A DNA stretch of 64,000 nucleotides from Thermosporothrix hazakensis. Its GTDB lineage: Bacteria > Chloroflexota > Ktedonobacteria > Ktedonobacterales > Ktedonobacteraceae. The stretch spans positions 1 to 64,000 of the forward strand of contig NZ_QKUF01000018.1 of assembly GCF_003253565.1 (NCBI RefSeq), in the 5' to 3' direction. Positions within the stretch are counted from its first letter, which is position 1. Each line of letters opens with the position of its first letter. This document shows positions 8,332-16,577 of this stretch, in pieces. Below the pieces are notes generated by a model. The model made no database searches. It was given only the letters and a program-made list of their open reading frames with translations, and was not told the DNA's origin. The position numbers were made by a program, and so were the translations under genes.

Positions 8332-9407
8332 AGCCTGTGACTGTTTGTGTGATTCCGGGTGATGATGCCGCGCCTGAAGTGGTGCGTCCGACGGTTGAGG
8401 TGTTGCGGGCACTGGCCCCTGATATTCGCTTTGTGGAAGCGATCAGCGGGCGTGAGGCCCAGGCGCTGCATGGTGATCCGTTCCCGGCCCAGACCCGTGA
8501 GGCCATTGATGCGGCTGACTGCACGCTCTTTGGCGCGAGTGGTGGCCCGAGTCGCCCTGTCCTCTGGTATTTGCGTTGGGGCAAGCAGACCGCCGTCAAT
8601 ATTCGTCCGGTGCGCTGGTATCCCGGCTATCAGAGCCCGATGGCGCATCCAGAACGCATTGATTATGTGATTGTGCGCGAAAATCTGGAAGGGATGTATC
8701 CACCACGTGAAGGGGCGCTTTCCGAATTGTCTGCCCTTGCCAGTAGTTCAAGCTGGTGGCAGCCACCGGTAGAGGGACAGCAGGGAACCTATGCCGTGCG
8801 TGTTTGCACTGATGAGCAGTCACAGCGGGTCGCTGATGCTGCCTGCCAGCTCGCCCTCAAGCGGAAAGAGGCTGGTTATCCCGGACGGGTTACGCTCGGC
8901 GCAAAGTACTCGATCCTGCCGAAAACGGATGGCCGTTTCCGTGAGATTGTGCGGGAGACAGTGGCGCGGTATCCCGAGTTACAGTATCAGGAGTTTCTGG
9001 TTGATGATCTGGCACGCCGTCTGATTGCGGTGCCGGAGACGCTGGACGTTGTCGTGCTGAACAACGAACATGGCGACATTCTGGCAGATGCGGCAAGCGG
9101 TACAATCGGCGGACTGGGGCTGGCTCCCAGTGCCTGTTATGGTGATTCCTATGCCTACTTTGAACCGGTCCACGGGTCTGCGCCTGATCTGGCTGGAAAG
9201 AATGTGATCAATCCCACGGCAATGCTGCTTTCAGGCGCAATGTTGCTTGAGCGGTATGGCTATGCTCGGCAGGCAGAAGTGCTCCGAGCGGCGCTGGCGC
9301 AGATCTATCAGGAGGGCCGAGTGTTGACCGTCGATCAAGGAGGATCTGCCAGTACCACAGATTTTGTGGAAGCCGTTCAACTGGCGCTTGCACAACTCAC
9401 TGTTTAG
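8328..9407 (+). CDS. Homoisocitrate dehydrogenase
   Basis: A beta-decarboxylating dehydrogenase of 359 residues converting homoisocitrate to 2-oxoadipate with NAD(P)+. The family signature VIVRENLEGMY (115-124 region) and the C-terminal nucleotide-binding block with GSAPDLAGKNVINPTA are present. The substrate-helix region WYLRWGKQTAVNIRPVRW (80-97) differs from the LRRxLxLYANxRP pattern common in the family, so specificity is inferred from the operon. It is the last gene of the lysine operon, with a strong terminator 20 bp after the stop. The next pathway step, aminoadipate aminotransferase (LysN), is not encoded in this window. Confidence 0.88.
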   Translation: MKPVTVCVIPGDDAAPEVVRPTVEVLRALAPDIRFVEAISGREAQALHGDPFPAQTREAIDAADCTLFGASGGPSRPVLWYLRWGKQTAVNIRPVRWYPGYQSPMAHPERIDYVIVRENLEGMYPPREGALSELSALASSSSWWQPPVEGQQGTYAVRVCTDEQSQRVADAACQLALKRKEAGYPGRVTLGAKYSILPKTDGRFREIVRETVARYPELQYQEFLVDDLARRLIAVPETLDVVVLNNEHGDILADAASGTIGGLGLAPSACYGDSYAYFEPVHGSAPDLAGKNVINPTAMLLSGAMLLERYGYARQAEVLRAALAQIYQEGRVLTVDQGGSASTTDFVEAVQLALAQLTV

Positions 9408-9427
9408 CTTTTCCTTGTATCGGGAGG

Positions 9428-9466
9428 GACGGTGTCGCGTTTCAGACGTGGCACCGTCTTTTTTTA
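9428..9466 (+). terminator. Intrinsic terminator of the lysine operon
   Basis: Stem GACGGTG (9428-9434) pairs with CACCGTC (9452-9458) and is followed by eight T residues. Confidence 0.9.
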
Positions 9467-9632
9467 TAAGATATTGACCGGAGACGCGAAAAACACGATA
9501 ATGAGAAAGCGACTTGACGGGTATGCTGTCCTTTACATGTGGGAGCAGAAATACCTCTGTCACGAAATTGACAATTTTGCGTTCTCTTTTATAGAGAGTT
9601 ATAGAGAGCGGATCTAAAAGCGGGGAATTCAC

Positions 9633-9667
9633 AGGAAGTCCGCGGCTTTCAAGCCGGGGAGGAATGG
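9633..9667 (+). mobile_element. IS200/IS605 right-end-like hairpin (remnant)
   Basis: A hairpin CCGCGGCTT/AAGCCGGGG with one mismatch, preceded by GGAAGT and followed by GGAATGG, resembles the subterminal hairpin at the right end of IS200/IS605 and tnpB elements. No tnpA or tnpB frame is found nearby, so this would be a relic. Recognised by pattern memory only. Confidence 0.4.
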
Positions 9668-9687
9668 GTCTGTTGCAACGGAGGTAG

Positions 9688-9763
9688 AAGCGTGTCAAAG
9701 AGAGAGCAGCAGAGGCTTCCTCTCAAAAATGACACTTTCTTCAAAATTCTTGACACGCTTTTT
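9688..9763 (+). repeat. 11-bp perfect inverted repeat followed by T-run
   Basis: AAGCGTGTCAA (9688-9698) and TTGACACGCTT (9750-9760) are perfect inverse copies with a 51-nt interior that holds a smaller AGAGG/CCTCT hairpin. Five T residues end the right arm, so it could act as a terminator or mark an old element end. Confidence 0.55.
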
Positions 9764-9810
9764 CTCGGATAGTACCATCAATTACGTGCAGCAAGATCCA
9801 GTCGCGCATT

Positions 9811-9992
9811 GAACTGATACACGCATCGAACGGAGAACGCTTCTGCCCGGCAGGACCGGACGAGAACGGGGTACGTGTCACTTGTCCCTGATGTGTCGAA
9901 CAAGGAAGCCAATGCAGAACGCCTGCAACGGTGCTCTGAGTGGCAGTGGAGTTCAGACACAAGCCTCCTGCTTTCGCGGGAGGTGATTGACG
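9811..9992 (+). mobile_element. Orphan IS605/tnpB right-end (omega-RNA-like) sequence
   Basis: This non-coding stretch ends with AAGCC-hairpin-GTGATTGACG. The terminal hairpin (9964-9971 with 9976-9983, loop TTTC) plus the ATTGAC end are the layout of the 3' omega-RNA/right end of tnpB transposons. The region begins with GAACTGATAC, also found in a second such patch at 44428-44560 on the other strand. No tnpB ORF is present. The whole 9408-10099 interval has no convincing gene. Confidence 0.4.
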
Positions 9993-10099
9993 TTTGCTGA
10001 AAGCTGATTTCGGCGGCTGATGCGTGGAAGCGCAGCCTTCAGTGAGTGAGCACGCTATGAGAAACGCTGCAAAAGAGAGAGATGGGGGGTGGAGGGTTT

Positions 10100-11044
10100 A
10101 TGTCTAAAGAGGATGATACAATGTTGGCGAAACGTGGCTTTGTGCCTGTTGTCGGGCTGATAGATGATGATCGAGTGCGTGTTTTTCGCTCATCTTTCAG
10201 CAAGGATGGAGAGACGGAGAATCTCTTTGTCTATGGTTTTGTATTGTTGACCGAGCGCTATGTGGTGATATGTGATACCTTGCTTGGTCCTGAGGACATG
10301 GAAACGGAGCTTGAGCAGGTGCGCGAGTATTTGCGCGGACGACGCCTGTTGATTATCAACAGCCATGCGGACTGGGATCACACCTGGGGCAATGGTTATT
10401 TTCGTGGTACTTTCCTTGCCCCGGTTATCGCTCACGAGCGCTGTCGGGAGCGTATGCTTTCTGCCGAAGCTCAGGAGGCTTTGCGGGAATATCAGCAGCA
10501 GTTTGCTTGTTTCCATAACGTAGAGCTTGTCCCGCCGACGCTGACATTTTCCGATCGTATGACGATCAACTGTGACGATATGACGCTGGAACTGTTCCAC
10601 GCGCCGGGACATCAGCCCGATCATATCGCGGTCTGGATTCCAGAGATACGCCTGCTGCTGGCCTTTGATGCCGTGGAAGATCCGTTCCCTTCGCTGGCGG
10701 ATGCCGAGAGTGTACCTGTGATGTTTGCCACGCTAGAACGTTTACAGGCTTTGCAGCCCGCTCATATGCTCTGCTGTCATGGCGAGAAGAATGATCCGGC
10801 ACTGATTACGCGCAATCTCGCCTATTTTCAGGAGTTGGAGCGACGCTGTCAACAGGTTTTGGCACAACAGCAAGTTGATGAACAGACTCTGGAAGATGCG
10901 GTCCGCTCCGTTCACTTTCCTTATGAAGAGGCGATTGCTGGCGGGAGTGAACAGATATCGCATGGCTATTACAACGAGGCTCATACGCGAAACATTCGCT
11001 TGATGGTACAGTATTTGATGGGGCAGAAGAAGCAAACGGATTAA
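10100..11044 (+). CDS. MBL-fold metallo-hydrolase
   Basis: A metallo-beta-lactamase superfamily hydrolase of 314 residues. The first metal motif is HADWDH at about 89-94 (a variant of HxHxDH with Asp in the second position). The later HAPGHQPDHIAVW block, the Asp of LLAFDAVEDPFP and the LCCHGEKNDP histidine complete the usual ligand set. The substrate is unknown; glyoxalase II-like or lactonase-like activity is possible. The ATG at 10100 is chosen over one at 10082 because GGAGGG precedes it by a few bases. The gene converges on the minus-strand membrane ORF at 11041, overlapping its stop by 4 bp. Confidence 0.8.
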   Translation: MSKEDDTMLAKRGFVPVVGLIDDDRVRVFRSSFSKDGETENLFVYGFVLLTERYVVICDTLLGPEDMETELEQVREYLRGRRLLIINSHADWDHTWGNGYFRGTFLAPVIAHERCRERMLSAEAQEALREYQQQFACFHNVELVPPTLTFSDRMTINCDDMTLELFHAPGHQPDHIAVWIPEIRLLLAFDAVEDPFPSLADAESVPVMFATLERLQALQPAHMLCCHGEKNDPALITRNLAYFQELERRCQQVLAQQQVDEQTLEDAVRSVHFPYEEAIAGGSEQISHGYYNEAHTRNIRLMVQYLMGQKKQTD

Positions 11045-11523
11045 GCTGCGATCTCGGCGCGAGCAATGAGATGCTGCTGTATAGCGAGAATCTCCCATTG
11101 GTCGCGGGCATTGCACTGAAGCGTTCCAGTCCAGATGTAGACCGCGCGATATGTCCGTCCATTTGTGAGCACTTCAGTGGCCGTCAGTGTAATTTCAATA
11201 GTAACTTGCCTCGGTGACTGGTAGCTTGTGTTGTTGATCTCATAATGTTGGTCGCGGGTGGAGGTAAAGCCGCGTATGAAATCGTCCAGCGGGTGATCTT
11301 TCTGATAGACAGGGCTGAGACAGTGATAGGCAGCCTGATAGTTGTGTTGCTGAAGACTGTCAAAGTATGTAGCGATGACGGCGTGCGCGGGGTGAGATGT
11401 TGTCTTTGCTGAGACGGCAGCGATAAGCGAGAGGAAGGCTATACCACTACACAGACCGAGGAGCAGGAGTAGCCAGAGAAGGAGAAAGCCTGTATGTCGT
11501 CTTTTGCGACGACGGGGCGGCAT
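11041..11523 (-). CDS. Membrane-anchored protein, probable detached C-terminal part of the adjacent Ser/Thr kinase
   Basis: A 160-residue ORF begins with a basic cluster (PPRRRKRRH) and one strong membrane segment (about 12-38), then an extracytoplasmic domain of about 120 residues with NTF2-like character (HAVIATYFDSLQQHNYQAAY). Bacterial receptor kinases have exactly this order after the kinase domain: basic juxtamembrane stretch, membrane helix, outside domain. The ORF overlaps the kinase ORF by 85 bp in another frame. Adding one C to the C6 tract at 11525-11530 joins the two into one chain of about 485 residues. It could be a split gene, a phase-variable or frameshifted gene, or a sequence error. 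Confidence 0.6.
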   Translation of the reverse strand: MPPRRRKRRHTGFLLLWLLLLLGLCSGIAFLSLIAAVSAKTTSHPAHAVIATYFDSLQQHNYQAAYHCLSPVYQKDHPLDDFIRGFTSTRDQHYEINNTSYQSPRQVTIEITLTATEVLTNGRTYRAVYIWTGTLQCNARDQWEILAIQQHLIARAEIAA

Positions 11524-12515
11524 AGGGGGGCCGGCTCTGTGGAGCGCGGAGCAGATCGCCTCTTCTGATCTGGAGGTTTTCGCGATGTGTTCTGTAGCGC
11601 GGAGGAAACGGGCTTCCGGTGTGCAGGCTTATAATGATACAGCGAACGATACACTGTGTATTGATCGTCAGGGGCCACAAAAAGAGCTTGCAAGTCCTGT
11701 GCCAGATGTCGTGCTGATTGATAGCGCCTGTGTGGCTGATATGCGGTTGCCTTCCAGATAATCATGTCAATGGCGGCGGGGAGCTCTGGTCGCTGTTGTG
11801 AGAGCGAAAGCAGTGGTTGTGGGTTTACCGCCTGAAATGGAGGATGCTGCTTGCGGGGAATCTGTCCACCTAGCAGCTCATAGAGCAGGATGCCTAGCGC
11901 ATAGATGTCGACGGTATGATCGATGTCACGTGTCATGAACATTTCAGGGGCCATGTAGGCGGGTGTTCCCAGAACGATATTGCTGCTGGTCAGAGTTGGC
12001 TGCTCTCCCCAGAGTGAGGAGCTTTGCAGGCTAGCAATGCCAAAGTCAGCCAGAACCAGCGTATCAGGAGTGAGGAGAAGCAAGTTCCCGGGCTTCAGAT
12101 CGCGATGGATAACATCCCTCTGGTGCGCGTAGTCGAGCGCCGAGCAGGCTGCAAGGATATAGCGGATGGCGCGATAGAATGGAGGGGGACCGGAACGCGC
12201 AAGCATATCTTCCAAGCTACCTTCTCGCGCATAGGGCATAACCAGATATGGATAGGGTTGCGTCCCATAACTGTAGATCGGAATAATATGACGGTGTGAG
12301 AGGCGTGAAATGATGTGCACCTCTCGCCAGAAACGGGCGTGGAAGATCTCATAGCTTTCCCAGGTGGAGCGGGGATACAGAACCTTCACTGCAACAAAGC
12401 GATTTGGATGTTGTTGTCTGCCGAGATACACGGTACTCGTGCCACCCTGACCAAGAATACGAGTCAAACGACAGTTTCCTAGCGTTGTATTAAGTAGTTC
12501 GTGGCTATCCAGCAT
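11439..12515 (-). CDS. Ser/Thr protein kinase (Hanks type), probably frame-interrupted
   Basis: A cytoplasmic kinase domain spans about 15-285 of 358 residues: Gly-rich loop GQGGTSTVY (22-30), catalytic-core Lys44 (VAVKV), HRDLKPGN (137-144), DFG (157-159) and APE (189-191). All catalytic residues are present, so the kinase should be active. The last 30 residues after the Pro/Arg-rich juxtamembrane region read out of frame through the DNA that encodes the membrane helix of the downstream ORF, ending in an unlikely low-complexity tail. The frame switch maps to a C6 run (minus strand, 11530-11525). AGAGAGGATA precedes the start. Confidence 0.85.
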   Translation of the reverse strand: MLDSHELLNTTLGNCRLTRILGQGGTSTVYLGRQQHPNRFVAVKVLYPRSTWESYEIFHARFWREVHIISRLSHRHIIPIYSYGTQPYPYLVMPYAREGSLEDMLARSGPPPFYRAIRYILAACSALDYAHQRDVIHRDLKPGNLLLLTPDTLVLADFGIASLQSSSLWGEQPTLTSSNIVLGTPAYMAPEMFMTRDIDHTVDIYALGILLYELLGGQIPRKQHPPFQAVNPQPLLSLSQQRPELPAAIDMIIWKATAYQPHRRYQSARHLAQDLQALFVAPDDQYTVYRSLYHYKPAHRKPVSSALQNTSRKPPDQKRRSAPRSTEPAPLCRPVVAKDDIQAFSFSGYSCSSVCVVV

Positions 12516-12726
12516 AGTGATATCCTCTCTGTTGAGGAGCGATTCTTCCTTTAAATGTGAAACGTGCGAGAATAAAGCTTTCCTGTTTCGATCAGTGTTC
12601 TATCACTGTTTCTATCAATATAGACGTATGAAAAGCGATATTCTCTAAAAACTGAAGTGATACCTCTTATTTCGAGTAGGACGAGTGCATCATTCACCGC
12701 ATAGAGGGCGGTAAAGGGGGGAAAAG

Positions 12727-13218
12727 ATGCTACTGGGTGTTTTTTCAGACGTGCATGACAATCTCGATAAGTTGCGGAAGCTGCTGGATCTGTATCAGCA
12801 GCGCGGTATTTCAACGCTGATTTTCTGTGGTGATTTCTGTTCTCCTGTGCCGGCGCGTATCATGGGCGCTTCGGGTTTGGAGATTCATTGTGTGTTCGGG
12901 AATGGCGATGGAGATCGCTTTACCATGCTGCAACTTGCGCACGAAGGCTTTTCCAATCTTCAGTTACACGGTGAGTATGCCGAACTGGAATTTGCGGGAG
13001 CGAAAATCGCGGTCACGCATTATCCGTTCTATGGAAAGGCGCTGGCCCGTACCGGCGATTATCAGGCCGTCTTTTGTGGACATACGCATCAGCTCCATGA
13101 GGAGCGTATTGGTGAGTGTCTCTGGTTGAATCCGGGGGATGTGCTCGGGCTTCAGGGCAGGTCGACCTGTGCCATTTACGATACGGAGACCAATCAAGCA
13201 GAGATCCTTGAGTTGTAA
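12727..13218 (+). CDS. YfcE/MJ0936-type phosphodiesterase
   Basis: A calcineurin-like metallophosphoesterase of 163 residues. The metal-binding motifs appear in order: D8-x-H10 in FSDVHDN, G35-D36 in CGDFC, GNGD at 58-61, His98 in VTHYP and GHTHQ at 118-122. This small one-domain form hydrolyses phosphodiesters in vitro in characterised members; the physiological substrate is unknown. Transcribed away from the kinase gene across a 211-bp intergenic region. Confidence 0.85.
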   Translation: MLLGVFSDVHDNLDKLRKLLDLYQQRGISTLIFCGDFCSPVPARIMGASGLEIHCVFGNGDGDRFTMLQLAHEGFSNLQLHGEYAELEFAGAKIAVTHYPFYGKALARTGDYQAVFCGHTHQLHEERIGECLWLNPGDVLGLQGRSTCAIYDTETNQAEILEL

Positions 13219-13409
13219 GGGGTTGGGCCCGATTGTATTGACCTGTCCAATAAGATAGCGGCCAGTGCGGGTTTGGAGAAGCGGATAGCCGAAAATTCTT
13301 TAAGGAATTTCTAAACCCTTTTTCATATTCCCTTTACATTGGCTGGCTATAATGAGTAGTGGAAAGTACGTGAACATATTTGTTACACCCAAAGGAGGAA
13401 GGAAACGGT

Positions 13410-13628
13410 ATGAGTATCCAGGTATTACCGCAGGAAGACTTCTTTATTTTTGTCCCCGACCATAAGACGGTAGCACGACCTGCTCTCATGCCAGGCGTGG
13501 AGGGGAGTGTCCAGGGCAAAGATGACGAAAATGTATTGCCCGCATCTGATTGCGTGAATTGGATAGAGATTCCACTGGATAAATCCCTGATTGTCTATGC
13601 GCATATGTGGGAGAAAGAAGAAGCTTAA
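13410..13628 (+). CDS. Small hypothetical protein
   Basis: A 72-residue soluble acidic protein of no recognised family. The ATG at 13410 is chosen because a strong AAAGGAGG lies about 11 bp upstream and a TATAAT (about 13350) lies 55 bp upstream; the ORF could be extended to a TTG at 13380 but without a ribosome site. No signal peptide, membrane segment or metal motif is seen. Confidence 0.6.
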   Translation: MSIQVLPQEDFFIFVPDHKTVARPALMPGVEGSVQGKDDENVLPASDCVNWIEIPLDKSLIVYAHMWEKEEA

Positions 13629-13873
13629 ACGGGATATTCGTATATGCCAACACAGTTAAGCAGATGATGAGCTTATTAGTTGTCGGGAAACAAAGCAGTT
13701 TCAAGACTTCGGATAGGCCCTTTTTTTATGGCCGCGCTCTGAATTTCTTCCCCTTTGTGCCACCTGTGACCTTCCTCGCTCGTAGGTTCGTAATAGGAAA
13801 GACGGTAGATGTACGCCATTTTCCTGCCAGCGCTCTCCATGAAAGTGCTATGATATACAGCATGAGGAGAGCA

Positions 13874-13908
13874 CCGGGCAGTCGTGGAAGATGGCTGAGA
13901 CTGCCCGG
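13874..13908. repeat. 10-bp perfect inverted repeat in intergenic region
   Basis: CCGGGCAGTC (13874-13883) and GACTGCCCGG (13899-13908) flank a 15-nt loop in the 340-bp gap between the 72-aa ORF and the SRPBCC gene. There is no T-run after it, so a regulatory stem or operator is more likely than a terminator. Nothing else is seen in this gap. Confidence 0.7.
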
Positions 13909-13968
13909 AACGATATTGAAAATGTTGCATATTCTCAATTGTAGATAGAATGTAAAGGATGATGTGTG

Positions 13969-14523
13969 ATGAGCCAGATCATTGTTTCCAGCGAACGTGT
14001 CTATAATGCCCGTCCCGAGGACATCTACGAAGTATTGACTGATTACAAAACAAAACGACCGCTGATTTTGCCTCCCAACTATGAAGATTATAAGGTAGTA
14101 GAAGGCGGCAAGGGTGAAGGAACAGTGGTCGATTATCGGTTCCATGCGGCTCAGCGGGAGCGATCCTATCACATCAGCGTCAATGAGGTGGTCAAAGGGA
14201 AAGTGTTGCAGGAAAAGGACGCGAACTCTTCGTTTGTCACCACATGGACGCTGACACCGGAAGGTGAGGGTGCTCAGACCCGGGTGAGTGTTGCCAGTGA
14301 GTGGCAGGGAGGCGAAGGCGTTGGTGGTTTCTTTGAACGCACATTCGCACCGCTTGGGCTGCGTCGTGTCTATGGCCAGATGCTCGATATGCTCGGGTAT
14401 GTCGTGCAGAAGGATGGAACAACCTGTGCAGTGCCGCCACGCAAGAATATGTACACCGGTGTGGCGATCGCGGCTGTGGCTGCTATCGCTGTCATTGCGC
14501 TGCTGCGGAAGCGAAGCAAGTAA
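13969..14523 (+). CDS. SRPBCC-family protein with C-terminal membrane anchor
   Basis: A 184-residue protein: an SRPBCC (START/polyketide-cyclase-like) hydrophobic-pocket domain at about 1-150 (VYNARPEDIYEVLTDY start, FFERTFAPLGLRRVYGQML C-terminal helix), then one membrane helix at about 160-180 ending in RKRSK, implying a cytoplasmic tail-anchored topology. The ligand is unknown. The ATG at 13969 follows AAAGGA at 9 bp; a GTG one codon upstream is the alternative. Followed by a strong terminator. Confidence 0.75.
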   Translation: MSQIIVSSERVYNARPEDIYEVLTDYKTKRPLILPPNYEDYKVVEGGKGEGTVVDYRFHAAQRERSYHISVNEVVKGKVLQEKDANSSFVTTWTLTPEGEGAQTRVSVASEWQGGEGVGGFFERTFAPLGLRRVYGQMLDMLGYVVQKDGTTCAVPPRKNMYTGVAIAAVAAIAVIALLRKRSK

Positions 14524-14537
14524 TCCTGACAAAAGCG

Positions 14538-14579
14538 AGAAGGAGCTATACCGTTTTCGGTATAGCTCCTTCTTTTTTT
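14538..14579. terminator. Bidirectional intrinsic terminator
   Basis: A perfect 16-bp stem (14538-14553 with 14558-14573, loop TTTT) is followed by a T-run on the plus strand. It separates the SRPBCC gene from convergent ilvD and probably serves both. Confidence 0.9.
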
Positions 14580-14603
14580 GAGGTCTGAGTGGAAAAAGGC
14601 GCG

Positions 14604-16298
14604 TTATTGTGTGATCGCGCCATCGGAAGCGGATGTCACCAGCTTGGCATATTTGGCAATAACAGTCCCTGCTTTGTATTTCGGCTCAGGAGCCTTCCAC
14701 CGGCTCAGGCGCTCCGCAATCTCTTCATCGGTCAAATCGATAGAGAGGAGATTTTTATCCGCATCGATCGTGATCATGTCGCCATCCTGAACGATAGCAA
14801 TCGGGCCGCCGACCTGCGCTTCGGGGGCCACGTGACCGACCACCATACCATGTGTGCCGCCAGAGAAGCGGCCATCTGTGATCAGGCCGACTGTCTCACC
14901 GTAGCCCTGACCGACCAGCGCTGCGGTCACTGCCAGCATTTCACGCATACCCGGTCCACCCTTCGGGCCCTCATAGCGAATGACCACAACATCGCCATGT
15001 GTGATCTTATGGTTCATAATTGCGTCGAAGGTCTCCTGTTCTGAGTTAAAGACCTTTGCCGGGCCGCGATGGCTGGTGACCTTCAGGCCTGCAATCTTAC
15101 AGACTGCACCCTCAGGAGCCAGATTTCCTTTGAGGATGACCAGGGGACCGCTGGGATGTAGCGGCTTGTCAAGCGGCATAATAATATTCTGATCCTCGGC
15201 CATATCGGGGGCGTTTTCCAGATTCTCAGCCAGCGTCTTGCCGGTCACGGTCATTGTGTCACCGTGCAGGAAGCCTGCTTTGAGCAGGAATTTCATAACG
15301 GCCTGTGTGCCACCGATGCGGTCGAGATCAGCCATTACATAGCGGCCACCGGGTTTGAGGTCTGCCAGATGCGGCACCTTCTGACCGATACGGGTGAAAT
15401 CATCAATGGTCAGGGGAATATCCATCTGACGGGCAATCGCGATCAGGTGCAGAACCGCGTTTGTGGAGCCACCAAGTGCCATAACGAGGGTAATGGCGTT
15501 CTCAAAGGACTCCTTTGTCATGATCTTGCGCGGGGTAAGCTGCTTCTCTATCAGCCGAATAACAGCCTGTCCGGCTTCATAGCAGTCATTGGATTTGCGT
15601 GCCGTTACAGCGGGCATTGAGGAACTGCCAGGGAGGCTCATACCGAGCGCTTCAATAGCCGAGGCCATCGTGTTTGCAGTATACATGCCGCCGCAGGAGC
15701 CTGCTCCAGGGATAGCGCTGCACTCGATTTCATGCAACTGCTCGCGTGAGATCTTGCCAGCGCTGTACTGACCAACAGCCTCAAATACGCTGACAATATC
15801 GACATCGTGTCCACGGCAGGTACCCGGAAGAATGGTTCCGCCATATACGAAAATACTGGGAATATCGAGGCGCGCAAGGGCCATAAGACAACCGGGCATG
15901 TTTTTATCACAGCCGCCAATCGCCACAACGCCATCAAAGCGTTGCGCATTGCTGGCTAGCTCGATTGAGTCGGCAATTACCTCGCGGCTTGGGAGTGAGA
16001 AGTGCATACCCTCGGTTCCCATTGAAATACCATCGCTGACAGTGACGGTGCCAAAGATCTGGGGAGCACCTCCGCCAACGCGGACGCCTTCTTTGACTTT
16101 TTCTGCAAGGCGATTGATATGGGAGTTACAGGGTGTGATCTCGGCCCACGTGCTGGCGATGCCGATGAGTGGTTTCTGGAAATCTTCATCGGTCATGCCG
16201 ACGGCGCGAAGCATGGCTCGGTTAGCGGCACGGGCAGCGCCTTCTGTGATTTCCCTGCTGCGGCTGTTGAGCGGGGTAGAGTGCTCGTGTTCTGACAT
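14604..16298 (-). CDS. ilvD: Dihydroxy-acid dehydratase
   Basis: IlvD/Edd family, 564 residues from the chosen start. It dehydrates 2,3-dihydroxyisovalerate and its methylvalerate homologue in valine and isoleucine synthesis. The Fe-S cysteines are visible at about Cys57 (ITPCNSH), Cys130 (GGCDKNMPGC) and Cys202 (GAGSCGGMYTANT); SDGRFSGGT lies near the C-terminus. The ORF is open for 38 more codons upstream, but that stretch does not look like protein. The ATG at 16298 is preceded by GAAAGGAAG and gives the normal family length. The upstream promoter at 16531-16558 implies a leader of about 225 nt. No other ilv gene is nearby. Confidence 0.95.
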   Translation of the reverse strand: MSEHEHSTPLNSRSREITEGAARAANRAMLRAVGMTDEDFQKPLIGIASTWAEITPCNSHINRLAEKVKEGVRVGGGAPQIFGTVTVSDGISMGTEGMHFSLPSREVIADSIELASNAQRFDGVVAIGGCDKNMPGCLMALARLDIPSIFVYGGTILPGTCRGHDVDIVSVFEAVGQYSAGKISREQLHEIECSAIPGAGSCGGMYTANTMASAIEALGMSLPGSSSMPAVTARKSNDCYEAGQAVIRLIEKQLTPRKIMTKESFENAITLVMALGGSTNAVLHLIAIARQMDIPLTIDDFTRIGQKVPHLADLKPGGRYVMADLDRIGGTQAVMKFLLKAGFLHGDTMTVTGKTLAENLENAPDMAEDQNIIMPLDKPLHPSGPLVILKGNLAPEGAVCKIAGLKVTSHRGPAKVFNSEQETFDAIMNHKITHGDVVVIRYEGPKGGPGMREMLAVTAALVGQGYGETVGLITDGRFSGGTHGMVVGHVAPEAQVGGPIAIVQDGDMITIDADKNLLSIDLTDEEIAERLSRWKAPEPKYKAGTVIAKYAKLVTSASDGAITQ

Positions 16299-16462
16299 GA
16301 TGGCACGCTTCCTTTCACTAAGCGTTGTTGGGTGTGTGCCGGGTTTTTCGCCCGCCGACACTGGCAGAAGACGGCCACCGAATGCGGTGTGGTCGTGAAA
16401 GCAAACAGGCACACGTGACTAACTGGGTTAAGCCTGAAAAAATCGGAATGAAAAAGTGCTAT

Positions 16463-16513
16463 GGCGTGATATGAGCAGGATTTTTCTCTTGCTGTCTGGC
16501 TCAATATCACGCC
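16463..16513 (-). promoter_or_regulatory. Long hairpin in the ilvD leader (possible attenuator)
   Basis: Read on the minus strand, GGCGTGATAT (16513-16504) pairs perfectly with ATATCACGCC (16472-16463), extended by a GAGC/GCTC inner stem. A CTTTTTC tract follows after about 7 nt. It lies about 10 nt after the predicted start of the ilvD transcript, so early termination is possible. Confidence 0.5.
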
Positions 16514-16530
16514 TTCTGGGATTTCTCATC

Positions 16531-16558
16531 ATTATACAGCAATCTTCTTATTTTGCAA
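16531..16558 (-). promoter_or_regulatory. ilvD promoter
   Basis: On the minus strand TTGCAA (16558-16553) and TATAAT (16536-16531) are spaced by 16 bp, a good sigma-70-type promoter just downstream of the end of the TPR gene. Confidence 0.7.
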
Positions 16559-16577
16559 ACGAAGACTGCCTGCATCA

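Noticed and set aside
16299..16412. In-frame N-terminal extension of ilvD by 38 codons
   Set aside because: The extension has no family similarity, while ATG 16298 has a ribosome site and gives normal IlvD length. The DNA is better read as leader.
16428..16529. Possible ilvD leader peptide containing Ile-Leu-Leu-Ile codons (reading from the ATG next to the -10 box)
   Set aside because: Its ATG lies at or before the predicted transcription start and has no ribosome site, so it is probably not translated.
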